Positions 35,007 to 45,000 of a DNA stretch of 45,090 nucleotides are shown here, piece by piece; positions within the stretch are counted from its first letter, which is position 1, and each line of letters starts with the position of its first letter. The stretch lies in assembly GCF_001885735.1 (NCBI RefSeq), contig NZ_JXKG01000019.1, forward strand, positions 1 to 45,090. The letters are read 5' to 3'. Source of the DNA: Enterococcus canintestini. GTDB lineage: Bacteria > Bacillota > Bacilli > Lactobacillales > Enterococcaceae. The notes beneath the pieces are model-generated. The model searched no databases. It was not told the origin of the DNA and worked only from the letters and a program-made list of their open reading frames with translations. The translations under genes were made by a program, and so were the position numbers.

Positions 35007-35747
35007 ATGACACAAATTGTAGCCCATCGCGGTGCCAGTGGCAGTCGGCCGGAAAATACGCTGCCTTCTTTTGCCGAAGCAGTTCGAGTAGATAGTGATG
35101 TGATTGAATTAGATGTTCATCTATCAAAAGATGGTCAGCTAATTGTCATGCATGATGAAGATGTCGAACGTACCACCAATGGTAAAGGCTTAATTCGGGA
35201 AAAGACACTCGCGGAAATAAAAAAATTGAATGCCGGTAGCTGGTTTTCTCCTGCCTATCAAAATACAAAAGTCCCAACTTTAAAAGAAGTATTGGACTTA
35301 TTAGTGATGCGTAATTTTCGTGGTGTTTTGACGATTGAATTAAAAACGGATCACTACCATTATCCAGAAATTGAAATGAAGACAGCTGCGTTAATGACCA
35401 GTCAAACATGGCCATTTTCTCATTGGTATTGTAGCTTTAATATCAAATCACTAGATATTATCCATAAATTAGAACCCAAAACACAGCTTGATTTAATCTT
35501 AAGTACGAGCAATAAAAAAGTGATAGAAGCCCTAGATCGTCCTTACATTGAGGGAATTCACCCAAAAATGGATTGGGTATTAAAAAATGAGGCCAGTTTA
35601 GCTGATCTCCCCCTTGCGATTCGACCTTGGACTATTGATGAAGAACCACTAGTGAAAAAGTGTGTTGCGTTAAAGACGACCGGCATTATTACGAACTATC
35701 CAGAAAAAGTACAGCAGTATGTTCGAAATGCACAACGAAGTAAATGA
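35007..35747 (+). CDS. Glycerophosphodiester phosphodiesterase
   Basis: A 246-residue GDPD-type TIM-barrel enzyme that splits glycerophosphodiesters to glycerol-3-phosphate and an alcohol. VAHRGASGSRPENT (H7, with Arg) and the DVHLSKDGQLIVMHDEDVERTTNG block hold the catalytic His and metal ligands. No signal peptide, so it acts inside the cell on lipid turnover products. AAGGAGG is 7 nt before the ATG at 35007; a GTG stands just before it. First gene of a tight four-gene run. Confidence 0.92.
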   Translation: MTQIVAHRGASGSRPENTLPSFAEAVRVDSDVIELDVHLSKDGQLIVMHDEDVERTTNGKGLIREKTLAEIKKLNAGSWFSPAYQNTKVPTLKEVLDLLVMRNFRGVLTIELKTDHYHYPEIEMKTAALMTSQTWPFSHWYCSFNIKSLDIIHKLEPKTQLDLILSTSNKKVIEALDRPYIEGIHPKMDWVLKNEASLADLPLAIRPWTIDEEPLVKKCVALKTTGIITNYPEKVQQYVRNAQRSK

Positions 35748-35755
35748 GGAAAAGT

Positions 35756-36679
35756 ATGAAAGTATTAGTTATCGCAGGTCCGACTGGTGTTGGTAAAACA
35801 GCGCTAAGTATCCAGTTGGCAAAAAAGTTTAACGGTGAAATTATTAGCGGTGACTCACTGCAAGTATATCGCCAACTAGACATTGGAACAGCTAAAGTTA
35901 CCCCAGCAGAAGCACAGGGAATTCCCCATTATTTAATTGATATTCGTAATTTTACTGAAAATTATTCTGCTGCAGATTTTCAACAAGAAGCACGAAATAA
36001 AATCAGAGATATTACAGCCCGAGGCAAGCTACCAATTGTAGTAGGGGGAACGGGATTATATATTCAAGCACTGCTTTATGATTATAAATTAGGCGCCACA
36101 GAAAGTTTTGGTCAAAAAGGAGAGGATTTACGCCAAAAGTATACTGAATATGCGGCGCAACATGGGAAAAAAGCACTCTGGCAAGTGTTGGCCCAAAAAG
36201 ATCCACTAGCGAGCGAAAAAATTCACTTTAATAATGAACGAAAAGTTATTCGAGCTTTAGAGGTTTTTGAGTTGACCGGGCATAGTATCACAAAGCCCAA
36301 AGAAGAACCCCAGAAACTTTATGATGATTTTTTGATTGGTTTAACGACGGAACGAGCATTATTATATGAACGAATTAACCAGCGAGTAGAGCAGATGTTT
36401 GCTACAGGCCTCCTAAAAGAAGCCACTCTTTTGCAAGATTATGAAGATGTTCAAGCCGCTAAAGGAATTGGCTATCGTGAATTTTTCCCATATTTTAAAG
36501 GAAAAATTACTCTTGATGAAGTTAAAGAAAACATCAAACTGGATTCAAGACGTTATGCAAAACGCCAATTAACTTGGTTTCGTAATCGGATGAACGTGAC
36601 GACTTGGGTGGATTTAATCACGCAACCAGAAGAGGTTGAAAACTTACAGCAAAAAATACAGTTATGGCTGGAGGAATAG
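35756..36679 (+). CDS. miaA: tRNA dimethylallyltransferase
   Basis: A 307-residue enzyme that adds a dimethylallyl group to A37 of tRNAs reading UNN codons. The P-loop is AGPTGVGKTALS. GDSLQVYRQLDIGTAK and GGTGLYIQALL are family signatures. The later RRYAKRQLTWFRNRM block binds tRNA. GAGGAAAAG precedes the ATG at 35756; the previous stop is 8 nt upstream. The next ATG begins 1 nt after its stop. Confidence 0.96.
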   Translation: MKVLVIAGPTGVGKTALSIQLAKKFNGEIISGDSLQVYRQLDIGTAKVTPAEAQGIPHYLIDIRNFTENYSAADFQQEARNKIRDITARGKLPIVVGGTGLYIQALLYDYKLGATESFGQKGEDLRQKYTEYAAQHGKKALWQVLAQKDPLASEKIHFNNERKVIRALEVFELTGHSITKPKEEPQKLYDDFLIGLTTERALLYERINQRVEQMFATGLLKEATLLQDYEDVQAAKGIGYREFFPYFKGKITLDEVKENIKLDSRRYAKRQLTWFRNRMNVTTWVDLITQPEEVENLQQKIQLWLEE

Positions 36680-36680
36680 T

Positions 36681-37925
36681 ATGGAACAGGAGAAAGTGAT
36701 TTTAGTTGGCGTGGAAACCGAAGAGACATGGAAAAACTTCGGGGAGTCCATGCAAGAATTAAAAGGGTTAACAAAGACAGCTAAAGGTGAGGTTTGTTTT
36801 TCCTTAATTCAAAAACGCCCCCAAGTTGATCGTCAAACCATTATAGGTAAAGGCAAACTAACAGAATTAAAAAATCTAGTAGCAAGCTATGAAGCTGATT
36901 TAGTAATTTTTAATCACGAACTCACCCCACGCCAAAGTCAAACAATTGCTGATTTTATCGAAGTGCCGGTTATTGATCGCGTGCAGTTGATTTTAGATAT
37001 TTTTGCCTTGCGAGCGCGATCCAAAGAAGGAAAATTACAAGTTGAATTAGCCCAACTGGAATATTTATTACCTCGTTTAGTTGGACAAGGAAAATATTTA
37101 TCCCGTTTAGGTGGGGGAATTGGAACAAGAGGGCCTGGTGAAACCAAACTTGAAACAGACCGTCGTCACATTCGCAACAAAATCACAGCGATTAAACGGG
37201 AATTAAAAGAGGTTGCAGCTCATCGGGAACGGACGCGGCAAAGAAGAAAAAATAATCGTTTTCAAATTGGCTTAATTGGTTATACCAATGCTGGTAAATC
37301 AACGATTATGAATGTCCTAACCGCAGCGAAGACTTATGAACAAGATGAGCTTTTTGCTACACTTGATCCTTTGACGAAGCGCTTTAAATTGCCAGAAGGG
37401 TTTGAAGTAACTTTAACTGACACAGTCGGCTTTATTCAAGATTTGCCGACACAGTTGATTGATGCCTTTCACTCTACTTTAGAAGAAAGTCGCGAAATGG
37501 ATTTATTGTTGCATGTAGTTGATGCTAGTTCTCCAGATCGTAGTCAACAAGAGCAAACCGTCCTGGCTTTAATGAAAGAGTTAGACTTTGATAAGACTCC
37601 CATTTTAACGGTTTATAATAAAGCCGACAAAATTGATACTGCTCATTTTGTGCCGACGCTTTTTCCTAACGTTTTAATATCTGCTAAAAGTAGTCGTAGT
37701 AAAGAAGAATTAACAGCGGCAATCCGGTTACAATTAATGGAAAATTTGGAACCTTATACTGTCTATTTAGCGCAAAATGAAGGAAAACTATTAGCACAGC
37801 TAAAAAGTGACACATTACTTGTACATGAAGAGTTTTTACCTGCTTCAGAAAACTATCTGGTAAAAGGTTTTGCCCTGCCAGAAACTGCGATTATAAGGAG
37901 AATGGAAGATGAATTGGACAAATGA
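36681..37925 (+). CDS. hflX: Ribosome-associated GTPase HflX
   Basis: A 414-residue Obg-HflX GTPase that binds and splits stalled ribosomes. The N-terminal HflX domain ends with the GIGTRGPGETKLETDRR block. The G1 loop is GYTNAGKST, G3 is DTVGFIQDLP, and G4 is NKAD. GGAGG inside the end of miaA serves the ATG at 36681. It overlaps the next gene by 17 nt. Confidence 0.95.
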   Translation: MEQEKVILVGVETEETWKNFGESMQELKGLTKTAKGEVCFSLIQKRPQVDRQTIIGKGKLTELKNLVASYEADLVIFNHELTPRQSQTIADFIEVPVIDRVQLILDIFALRARSKEGKLQVELAQLEYLLPRLVGQGKYLSRLGGGIGTRGPGETKLETDRRHIRNKITAIKRELKEVAAHRERTRQRRKNNRFQIGLIGYTNAGKSTIMNVLTAAKTYEQDELFATLDPLTKRFKLPEGFEVTLTDTVGFIQDLPTQLIDAFHSTLEESREMDLLLHVVDASSPDRSQQEQTVLALMKELDFDKTPILTVYNKADKIDTAHFVPTLFPNVLISAKSSRSKEELTAAIRLQLMENLEPYTVYLAQNEGKLLAQLKSDTLLVHEEFLPASENYLVKGFALPETAIIRRMEDELDK

Positions 37926-39165
37926 ATTTGATCCGGCGCTAGTAACTGCAATTGAACGAGTGGAGCAAAAAATTGCCCCCCGCTTAGAAGAATTGCGCCA
38001 AATTGCGTTAAATAATCAAAATAAAGTTTTACGTGCTTTTTCTAAGCAAAATATTTCTGAAACCCATTTTTTACCTTCGACTGGTTATGGAAATGACGAC
38101 ATGGGAAGAGATGCGTTAGAGGCAGTTTATGCGGAAACTTTTGGCGGTGAAGCAGCCCTTGTCCGCCCTCAGATTGTTTCTGGTACCCATGCCATTGCTA
38201 CAGCGTTATTTGGCGTATTGCGCCCAGGGGATGAACTGCTTTATATCACCGGTACACCTTATGACACTCTTTTAGAGGTAATTGGTTTAGCAGGTAATGG
38301 GATTGGTTCGTTAAAAGAATATAATATTTCTTATGATCAAGTCGACTTGAAACCAACTGGTGCAGTGGATTTTGAGGGTGTAAAAAATAAGATTAATAAA
38401 AAAACCAAAATAGTCGCAATCCAGCGCTCTCGAGGCTATGCTAGTCGCCCTTCTTTTACGATTGATAAAATTAAAGAAATGTGTGATTTTGTTAAAACAA
38501 TTGCGCCCAATGTCACTATTTTTGTCGATAATTGTTACGGAGAATTTGCGGAATTAATGGAACCAACTCAAATAGGTGCCGATTTAATGGCAGGCTCTCT
38601 TATCAAAAATCCTGGGGGCGGGATTGCTAAAACTGGTGGTTATCTGGTGGGTAAAAAAGAGTTAATTGAAAAATGTGCGTATCGCCTAACGACACCTGGA
38701 GTGGGTGCAGAAGGTGGGGCGATGTTAGGAAATGTCTACGATATGTTGCAAGGCTTCTTCTTAGCGCCCCATGTGGTAAGTCAAGCTATTCAAGGGGCAG
38801 TATTTACTTCTGCTTTATTGGCTGAGTATCATATTGATTCAACGCCTAAGTGGGATGATCCTAGAACAGATTTAATCCAATTAGTTGAATTGAAAGAAAA
38901 AGATGCGATGATTACCTTTGCTCAAGCAATCCAACGTTTTTCACCAGTCGATGCCTTTGTGGCCCCGGTACCGGCTTATATGCCAGGGTATGAAGATGAT
39001 ATCATTATGGCGGCGGGAACTTTTGTCCAAGGAGCAAGTATTGAGTTAAGTGCTGATGGTCCGTTGCGGGAACCGTTTTCATTGTATGTACAAGGTGGTC
39101 TAACGTATGAACATGTAAAAATTGCGGTAGCAAATGCGGTAAATGCTGTTTTTCATGGGGAATAA
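37909..39165 (+). CDS. YnbB-type PLP enzyme (methionine gamma-lyase-like)
   Basis: A 418-residue PLP-dependent protein of the methionine-gamma-lyase-like / "aluminium resistance" family, usually found between hflX and glnR in Firmicutes. TGYGNDDMGRD, PQIVSGTHAIATALFG, FVDNCYGEF (the Asp that binds PLP) and AGSLIKNPGGGIAKTGGY (with the PLP lysine) are visible. The reaction is not established; a role in amino-acid sulfur metabolism is only suggested by the fold. A 17-nt overlap with hflX ties it to the upstream operon, and a terminator separates it from glnR. Confidence 0.9.
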   Translation: MNWTNEFDPALVTAIERVEQKIAPRLEELRQIALNNQNKVLRAFSKQNISETHFLPSTGYGNDDMGRDALEAVYAETFGGEAALVRPQIVSGTHAIATALFGVLRPGDELLYITGTPYDTLLEVIGLAGNGIGSLKEYNISYDQVDLKPTGAVDFEGVKNKINKKTKIVAIQRSRGYASRPSFTIDKIKEMCDFVKTIAPNVTIFVDNCYGEFAELMEPTQIGADLMAGSLIKNPGGGIAKTGGYLVGKKELIEKCAYRLTTPGVGAEGGAMLGNVYDMLQGFFLAPHVVSQAIQGAVFTSALLAEYHIDSTPKWDDPRTDLIQLVELKEKDAMITFAQAIQRFSPVDAFVAPVPAYMPGYEDDIIMAAGTFVQGASIELSADGPLREPFSLYVQGGLTYEHVKIAVANAVNAVFHGE

Positions 39166-39193
39166 AAATAATTTTAGTTTTTTTAAAAGCTAT

Positions 39194-39221
39194 GAACCTT
39201 GTTAAATCAAGGTTCTTTTTT
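39194..39221 (+). terminator. Terminator of the GDPD-miaA-hflX operon
   Basis: GAACCTTG / CAAGGTTC (39194-39201 and 39208-39215), T6. Both arms contain the same eight bases as the tRNA-Thr terminator at 339-360, and the downstream tail ATTATCA is also shared. Confidence 0.88.
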
Positions 39222-39247
39222 ATTATCAGAAAATTTTTTATTATTTA

Positions 39248-39264
39248 TGTTAGAAAACCTAACA
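39248..39264. promoter_or_regulatory. GlnR operator
   Basis: TGTTAGAAAACCTAACA fits the GlnR/TnrA consensus TGTNAN7TNACA exactly. It ends 7 nt before the -35 of the glnRA promoter. GlnR with glutamine-bound glutamine synthetase would repress here when nitrogen is plentiful. Confidence 0.92.
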
Positions 39265-39271
39265 TAAGTCC

Positions 39272-39300
39272 TTGACTTTCCAAAATGAGATTGGTATAGT
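39272..39300 (+). promoter_or_regulatory. glnRA promoter
   Basis: TTGACT (39272-39277), 17 nt, TATAGT (39295-39300), beside the GlnR operator. Confidence 0.85.
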
Positions 39301-39337
39301 TATGCCAAGTTAAAACCAACCGGAAAGGAGTAGTTTC

Positions 39338-39715
39338 ATGCGAGAAAAAGAGTTGCGCCGCTCCATGTCAGTTTTTCCTATTGGGACAGTGATGAAGCTA
39401 ACTGATCTCACTGCGCGACAAATTCGTTATTACGAAGAACAAGATTTGATTCATCCTGAAAGAAGTGAAGGCAACCGCCGGATGTATTCTTTAAATGATA
39501 TTGATATTTTGCTTGAAATCAAAGATTACTTGTCTGAGGGTTTAAATATGGCGGGAATTAAACATGCCTATGAAATGCAAAAACAACAAGAAAAAATTGC
39601 TAAAAATAAAAAACCGTTAACTGACCAAGATGTACGTCAAATTTTTTATGATGAACTACTGAGCCAAGGTGGTTTAACTCAACAAAATCCATTTAAGCAA
39701 GGTCCACGAATGTAG
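39338..39715 (+). CDS. glnR: Nitrogen regulator GlnR (MerR family)
   Basis: A 125-residue MerR-family repressor of nitrogen genes. The winged helix is visible as FPIGTVMKLTDLTARQIRYYEEQDL and EGNRRMYSLNDI. The C-terminal region (FYDELLSQGGLTQQNPFKQG...) is the part that feels feedback-inhibited glutamine synthetase in this family. AAAGGAG lies 7 nt before the ATG. It is followed 44 nt later by glnA, the usual operon, and its own operator precedes it. Confidence 0.96.
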   Translation: MREKELRRSMSVFPIGTVMKLTDLTARQIRYYEEQDLIHPERSEGNRRMYSLNDIDILLEIKDYLSEGLNMAGIKHAYEMQKQQEKIAKNKKPLTDQDVRQIFYDELLSQGGLTQQNPFKQGPRM

Positions 39716-39759
39716 GCGTTGTTTGAAAATAAAAAAACTAAAATTAAGGGTGGGATTAT

Positions 39760-41100
39760 ATGCCGCGCGTAAATTACACAGCAACAGATATCAAACGTAT
39801 TGTCGAAGAAGAAAATGTTCGTTTCTTACGTCTAATGTTTACAGACATCATGGGAACAATCAAAAACGTTGAAGTTCCAGTAAGTCAATTGGAAAAAGTT
39901 TTAGATAATAAAATGATGTTTGATGGTTCTTCTATTGAAGGTTTTGTCCGCATCGAAGAAAGTGATATGTACTTATACCCAGATTTATCTACTTGGATGA
40001 TCTTCCCTTGGGAAAGTGAACATGGCAAAGTTGCTCGGTTAATCTGCGATATTTATAATCCTGATGGTACTCCTTTTGCCGGTGATCCGCGGGGAAACTT
40101 AAAACGGGCGATGGACCACATGAAACAACTAGGCTTTACTTCATTTAACTTAGGACCAGAACCAGAATTTTTCTTATTTAAATTAGATGAAGACGGTGAA
40201 ATTACGACAGAATTAAATGATGCCGGTGGTTATTTTGATTTTGCACCGACAGATTTAGGTGAAAACTGCCGTCGTGATATCGTATTGGAACTAGAAAGCT
40301 TGGGCTTTGAAGTGGAAGCTTCTCACCATGAAGTAGCTCCTGGACAACATGAAATCGACTTTAAATACGCAGATGTTGTGGATGCTTGTGATAATATCCA
40401 AACCTTTAAATTAGTTGTTAAAACAATTGCTCGTAAACACGGTCTACACGCGACCTTTATGCCAAAACCATTGTTTGGGATTAATGGTTCAGGAATGCAC
40501 TGCAATATGTCTTTATTTAAAGGCAAAGAAAATGCTTTTTATGATAAAGCAGGAGAAATGGGCTTAAGTCAGACAGCTTATCATTTCTTAGGCGGTTTGA
40601 TTGAACATGCGCGAGCTTATACAGCAGTTTGCAACCCAATTGTTAATTCTTACAAACGCTTAGTACCTGGTTATGAAGCACCTGTTTATGTGGCTTGGTC
40701 AGGACGTAATCGTTCTCCATTAATTCGGGTGCCAGAATCACGAGGATTATCTACTCGTTTAGAATTACGTTCTGTCGATCCCTCAGCTAATCCATATTTA
40801 GCAATGGCTGTGTTGTTAGAAGCAGGCCTTGATGGAATTGAGCGGGAGCTGACACCACCACCAGCTGTTGATCGTAATATTTATGTCATGAATGAAGCAG
40901 AAAGAGAAGAAGCGCAAATTAAAGATTTACCTTCAACACTTCACAATGCCATTAAAGCATTACGAAAAGACCAAGTGATGGTCGATGCACTAGGCAATCA
41001 TATTTACCAAAACTTTGTAGAAGCAAAACGTTTGGAATGGGCTTCGTTCCGCCAAACTGTTTCAGAATGGGAAAGAGAGCAGTATTTAGAGCTCTATTAA
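39760..41100 (+). CDS. glnA: Glutamine synthetase, type I
   Basis: A 446-residue GSI-alpha enzyme that makes glutamine from glutamate and ammonia. [24 protein letters not shown], the metal-site block [19 protein letters not shown] and the [10 protein letters not shown] and NRSPLIRVP loops are present. In GlnR species, its feedback-inhibited form also signals nitrogen state to GlnR. The start follows a GGGTGGG site. A terminator closes the operon. Confidence 0.98.
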   Translation: MPRVNYTATDIKRIVEEENVRFLRLMFTDIMGTIKNVEVPVSQLEKVLDNKMMFDGSSIEGFVRIEESDMYLYPDLSTWMIFPWESEHGKVARLICDIYNPDGTPFAGDPRGNLKRAMDHMKQLGFTSFNLGPEPEFFLFKLDEDGEITTELNDAGGYFDFAPTDLGENCRRDIVLELESLGFEVEASHHEVAPGQHEIDFKYADVVDACDNIQTFKLVVKTIARKHGLHATFMPKPLFGINGSGMHCNMSLFKGKENAFYDKAGEMGLSQTAYHFLGGLIEHARAYTAVCNPIVNSYKRLVPGYEAPVYVAWSGRNRSPLIRVPESRGLSTRLELRSVDPSANPYLAMAVLLEAGLDGIERELTPPPAVDRNIYVMNEAEREEAQIKDLPSTLHNAIKALRKDQVMVDALGNHIYQNFVEAKRLEWASFRQTVSEWEREQYLELY

Positions 41101-41112
41101 AAACAGGAAAAC

Positions 41113-41144
41113 AGACCGCTTTTGGCTTAGGCTTAAAGCGGTTT
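41113..41144 (+). terminator. glnRA terminator
   Basis: CAGACCGCTTT against AAAGCGGTTTG (core 41115-41122 and 41135-41142), followed by TTTTG. Confidence 0.8.
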
Positions 41145-41202
41145 GTTTTGTTATTTATGTCGTAATTAGAGGGAGGAAAATCGCTTTTTATTCAGATAAA
41201 AA

Positions 41203-41232
41203 TTGACAATTAGACCTGTTGACTACTACTAT
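41203..41232 (+). promoter_or_regulatory. Candidate lytSR promoter
   Basis: TTGACA (41203-41208), 18 nt, TACTAT (41227-41232), about 33 nt before lytS. Confidence 0.6.
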
Positions 41233-41264
41233 TAGGAAAATGGAAAGTAAAAGAGGTCGTACAT

Positions 41265-43007
41265 ATGTTAGATTTATTTATTTTAATGATGGAGCGCGTG
41301 GGCCTAATTATTTTATTGGCTTTTTTATTGGTCAACGTTACATATTTTAAGCGCGTTTTGGAAAATAGGACGCAACTTTCTTCTAAAGTTATTTTGATTA
41401 TTGTGTTTGGTTTATTTGCAATTTTAACAAATTTTACTGGTATTGAAATTACCGGCAATCAAATTGTACCCAGTAATTTTTTAACCCATATTTCTGAAAA
41501 TACTTCTATTGCCAATGCTCGTACTTTAGTAATTAGTGTGGCAGGATTAGTAGGTGGGCCTAGTGTTGGTACAACGGTTGGGGGCATTGCCGGAGTGCAC
41601 CGTTTTTTGCAAGGGAGCGGTGAAGGAAGCTTTTATATTTTTTCTTCTTTATTAATCGGGTTAATCTCTGGATTGGTTCGTCTTCTTTTAATCAAAAGAC
41701 AATGGCAAAACAAGGCATTAATTTATGCTTTAGTGGGCATCTTAATGGAATCTATTCAAATGATTTTTGTGGCGTTTTTTAGTGGCACAGACCTAGCCAA
41801 AATGATTGCCGGACCGATGATTATGATTAATGGGATTGGGACGTTTATTTTTATGTCCATTATCAATGTTACCTTAAAGCAAGAAGAACAAGCAAAAGCA
41901 GTTCAAACTCATGATGTTTTAAATTTAGCGGCGCAAACACTGCCTTATTTTCGGGCTGGCTTAAAGCGAGAATCCAGTCAAGCTGTAGCCGAAATTATTC
42001 AACGCTATACCAAACTGGCTGCCATTAGTATGACCGATAAACATCAGATTTTAGCCCATGTAGGAGCAGGCAGTGATCATCATATTCCCGAGCTAGAAGT
42101 AATTACTGAGCTTTCTAAAAAAGTTTTACAAACAGGTGAGATGTTAATCGCCCACTCTAAAGAGCAAATTGGTTGTAAAAATCCCGACTGCCCCTTAGCG
42201 GCGGCAATTGTTATTCCGCTTTTTGCTCATGAACAGGTGGTGGGAACTTTAAAAATGTATTTTACAGATGAAAGTAAATTGACTTATGTAGAAGAAGAAT
42301 TAGCGGAAGGATTGGCTACTATTTTTTCTTCCCAAATTGAATTAGGAGAAGCAGAAGAAAGAAGTCGACTTTTAAAAGATGCTGAAATTAAGTCACTACA
42401 AGCGCAAGTAAATCCCCACTTTTTCTTTAATGCGATCAATACCATTTCTGCTTTGATGCGAAGAGACACAGATCAAGCCCGCAGTTTACTACTGCAATTA
42501 AGCAATTATTTTCGGGGAAATCTAACCGGTGCTCGTCAGACAAAAATTTTATTAAGTCAAGAATTACAACATTTGGCGGCATACTTACAGCTGGAACAAG
42601 CTCGATTTCCCAATCGGTATCAAATTGATGTCAAAACAAGTGATGCGTTAGAGAATGCGCTCATACCACCTTATGCGGTTCAAATTTTAGTAGAAAATGC
42701 CATTAAACACGCTTTTGCCAATCGCAAAGAAGACAATTATGTAGAAGTTAGAATTTTTAGTAATAATGATGCTTTAATTTTACAAGTTGAAGATAATGGG
42801 GTTGGTATTAAAGCAGACTTGTTGCCTAAATTAGGCAAACAAGCAGTTGTTTCAGCAAAAGGAACAGGTACTGCATTAGAAAACTTAAATAGGCGTCTTC
42901 ATAGTTTATATGGCGAAACAGGCGAACTAAAAGCAGAAAATAAAAAAACAGGTGGGGCGATATTTACCATTACATTACCATTAGAGCTTAAAGGAGGAGA
43001 GGAATAA
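41265..43007 (+). CDS. lytS: Sensor histidine kinase LytS
   Basis: A 580-residue membrane sensor kinase. The N-terminus (about 1-200) carries the 5TM-5TMR_LYT sensor with several hydrophobic helices (FILMMERVGLIILLAFLLV and others). A GAF-like region lies in the middle (about 220-350). The LytS-type kinase domain has H385 in VNPHFFFNAINTISALM and the ATPase N-box VENAIKHAF with GVGIK. It probably senses membrane potential or cell-wall state and controls autolysis. It overlaps lytR by 1 nt (TAATG). Confidence 0.94.
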   Translation: MLDLFILMMERVGLIILLAFLLVNVTYFKRVLENRTQLSSKVILIIVFGLFAILTNFTGIEITGNQIVPSNFLTHISENTSIANARTLVISVAGLVGGPSVGTTVGGIAGVHRFLQGSGEGSFYIFSSLLIGLISGLVRLLLIKRQWQNKALIYALVGILMESIQMIFVAFFSGTDLAKMIAGPMIMINGIGTFIFMSIINVTLKQEEQAKAVQTHDVLNLAAQTLPYFRAGLKRESSQAVAEIIQRYTKLAAISMTDKHQILAHVGAGSDHHIPELEVITELSKKVLQTGEMLIAHSKEQIGCKNPDCPLAAAIVIPLFAHEQVVGTLKMYFTDESKLTYVEEELAEGLATIFSSQIELGEAEERSRLLKDAEIKSLQAQVNPHFFFNAINTISALMRRDTDQARSLLLQLSNYFRGNLTGARQTKILLSQELQHLAAYLQLEQARFPNRYQIDVKTSDALENALIPPYAVQILVENAIKHAFANRKEDNYVEVRIFSNNDALILQVEDNGVGIKADLLPKLGKQAVVSAKGTGTALENLNRRLHSLYGETGELKAENKKTGGAIFTITLPLELKGGEE

Positions 43008-43732
43008 TGCACGTTCTTTTAGTTGATGATGAACCCTTAGCAAGAGAAGAGCTGAGCTATTTGGTTAGTCAACATCCTGCAGTTACAAGTGTAACCCAAG
43101 CTGAAGGTGTTTTAGAAGCTATGAGTAAAATGATGGAACAAAAACCCGATATTTTATTTTTAGATATTCATTTAACCGATGAAAGCGGATTTGAACTGGC
43201 GGAAAAATTAGTAAATCTTACAGATCCCCCGTACTTGGTTTTTGCGACCGCTTATGATGACTATGCGCTCCAAGCTTTCCAAGTCAATGCAAGTGATTAT
43301 TTATTGAAACCTTTTGAAGAAAAAAGAGTCATGGAAATTATTAATAAGGCTGAAAAGCAAATGTCCCGTAAGCAATCTGATCCTGTTCAAACGACAGAAC
43401 AATGGGCTACTTTTCCGATTCATAGCGACGATCGCATTTTTTTAATTAATCCAGAGACTGTTCAAATGGTTTCTGTAGATGAACGCAATGTCAGTATTTT
43501 TACGGATGATAAATGCTACAATACAACAGGAACATTGAGTGGTATTGAGCAAAAATTACCCCCAGCGCTTTTTATTAAAACGCATCGCAGCTTTATTATT
43601 AATGCGACTAAAGTAAAAGAAATTCAGCCTTGGTTTAACCATACCCTACAAGTTACAATGGAAAATGGAGAGAAAGTCCCAGTTAGTCGCTCTTATTTAA
43701 AAGCTTTTAAAGAGCGGTTAAATTTAGAATAA
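43007..43732 (+). CDS. lytR: Response regulator LytR (LytTR type)
   Basis: A 241-residue response regulator with an N-terminal receiver (phosphoryl site D53 in LFLDIHLTDES) and a C-terminal LytTR DNA-binding domain (about 135-241, including HRSFIINATKVKEI). GGAGAGG overlaps the end of lytS, so the pair is translated together. Its most likely target is the lrgAB promoter 140 nt downstream. Confidence 0.94.
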   Translation: MHVLLVDDEPLAREELSYLVSQHPAVTSVTQAEGVLEAMSKMMEQKPDILFLDIHLTDESGFELAEKLVNLTDPPYLVFATAYDDYALQAFQVNASDYLLKPFEEKRVMEIINKAEKQMSRKQSDPVQTTEQWATFPIHSDDRIFLINPETVQMVSVDERNVSIFTDDKCYNTTGTLSGIEQKLPPALFIKTHRSFIINATKVKEIQPWFNHTLQVTMENGEKVPVSRSYLKAFKERLNLE

Positions 43733-43743
43733 GCATTTTTTAC

Positions 43744-43774
43744 GGCACTTGATGTAAGTCAAGTGCCTTTTTTT
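43744..43774 (+). terminator. lytSR terminator
   Basis: Stem GGCACTTGA / TCAAGTGCC (43744-43752 and 43759-43767), then seven T. Confidence 0.9.
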
Positions 43775-43875
43775 GCATTTCATGTGTTAAATTGAGCAAG
43801 TTATGAAGAAAGCGGTAACAAAAACTCGGATTTTCGTATACTAAGCATGTAAACAAAACAAAGGAGCGAGAAAAC

Positions 43876-44295
43876 ATGGAAAAAAAAGTTTATTCATTCT
43901 TACAACAAGCCTTCGTATTTGCCCTCATTATGTTAATTTCAAATGGCATTGCTAAAGTATTACCAATTGCAGTTCCACCTTCTTTAATAGGCATGTTGCT
44001 TTTATTTGGTGCTTTATGTTTAGGAATTGTCAAATTAGAACAAGTTGAAGGTCTAGCTGACAGTTTATCAAGTGTCATCACATTTTTATTTGTTCCTTCT
44101 GGCATTTCACTAGTAAATTCGCTGGGTATTATGAAAACTTCTGGAATACAAATTATCGCGGTTATCTTAATTGCAACTTTGGCGCTAATGGCAGCAACTG
44201 GTTGGGGTTCAAGTTTATTGCTGGGTGTGAAAGATCGTCATACAGAAGCAAAAAAAGAAGAACCACTTCACAAAGGCTTAAAGGAGGTTTCTTAA
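43876..44295 (+). CDS. lrgA: Holin-like/antiholin LrgA
   Basis: A 139-residue membrane protein of the CidA/LrgA family with about four hydrophobic helices and a charged C-terminal tail ([12 protein letters not shown]). In staphylococci LrgA limits murein hydrolase activity; in other Gram-positive species the LrgAB pair also moves small metabolites such as pyruvate. AAAGGAGCG precedes the ATG. The lrgB ATG begins 1 nt after its stop. Confidence 0.93.
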   Translation: MEKKVYSFLQQAFVFALIMLISNGIAKVLPIAVPPSLIGMLLLFGALCLGIVKLEQVEGLADSLSSVITFLFVPSGISLVNSLGIMKTSGIQIIAVILIATLALMAATGWGSSLLLGVKDRHTEAKKEEPLHKGLKEVS

Positions 44296-44296
44296 T

Positions 44297-44983
44297 ATGA
44301 CTCCTTATGTTGGTATTATTATCTCGCTAGTTGTTTTTGGCATTGGAACTTTCTTATTTAAGAAAAGTAAAGGTTTCTTTTTATTCACACCGCTATTTGT
44401 GGCGATGATTCTAGGGGTTTTGATCTTAGAAGTTACTGGTATTAGTTATGATGACTATAACGAAGGTGGCAAAATCATTATGTTCTTTTTAGAACCGGCA
44501 ACGATTGCTTTTGCTATACCTTTATACAAAAAACGCGATATTTTAAAAAAATATTTTATGGAAATCATGGTGGCAATCACAATTGGTTCTGTCGTTTCAG
44601 CGGCATCAGTTGTTTTAGCAGGTTATATTATTAAAATGCATCCGCAACTCATCGCTTCACTTCTTCCCCAAGCCGCAACAACAGCGATTGCAGTTCCGGT
44701 GGCTACTTCTGTTGGTGGGATTGCTTCAATTGCAGCTTTTTCTGTCATCTTTAATGGTGTTTTAGTTTACGCTTTAGGGGCAGTAGCATTGAAATGGTTT
44801 AAGGTTAAAAATCCAGTTGCAAAAGGTTTGGCTCTAGGTGCAGCAGGACATGCTTTAGGAGTTGCGGTTAGTATGGAAATGGGTGAAACAGAAACAGCGA
44901 TGGCAAGTATCTCAGTGGTCGTTGTTGGGATCACAACTGCAGTAGTGGTTCCGATTGTAGCAAGTGTAATGGGAATTATTTAA
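44297..44983 (+). CDS. lrgB: LrgB membrane protein
   Basis: A 228-residue integral membrane partner of LrgA. Hydrophobic helices fill most of the chain, with [20 protein letters not shown] (family core) and [28 protein letters not shown] at the end of lrgA precedes the ATG. The pair lies directly behind lytSR, the usual regulator-target layout. Confidence 0.94.
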   Translation: MTPYVGIIISLVVFGIGTFLFKKSKGFFLFTPLFVAMILGVLILEVTGISYDDYNEGGKIIMFFLEPATIAFAIPLYKKRDILKKYFMEIMVAITIGSVVSAASVVLAGYIIKMHPQLIASLLPQAATTAIAVPVATSVGGIASIAAFSVIFNGVLVYALGAVALKWFKVKNPVAKGLALGAAGHALGVAVSMEMGETETAMASISVVVVGITTAVVVPIVASVMGII

Positions 44984-45000
44984 AAAAGGAGTAAAGACAA

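Noticed and set aside
43775-43875. LytR binding repeats before lrgA
   Set aside because: I saw no convincing pair of LytTR-type direct repeats, so none is annotated although regulation by LytR is likely.
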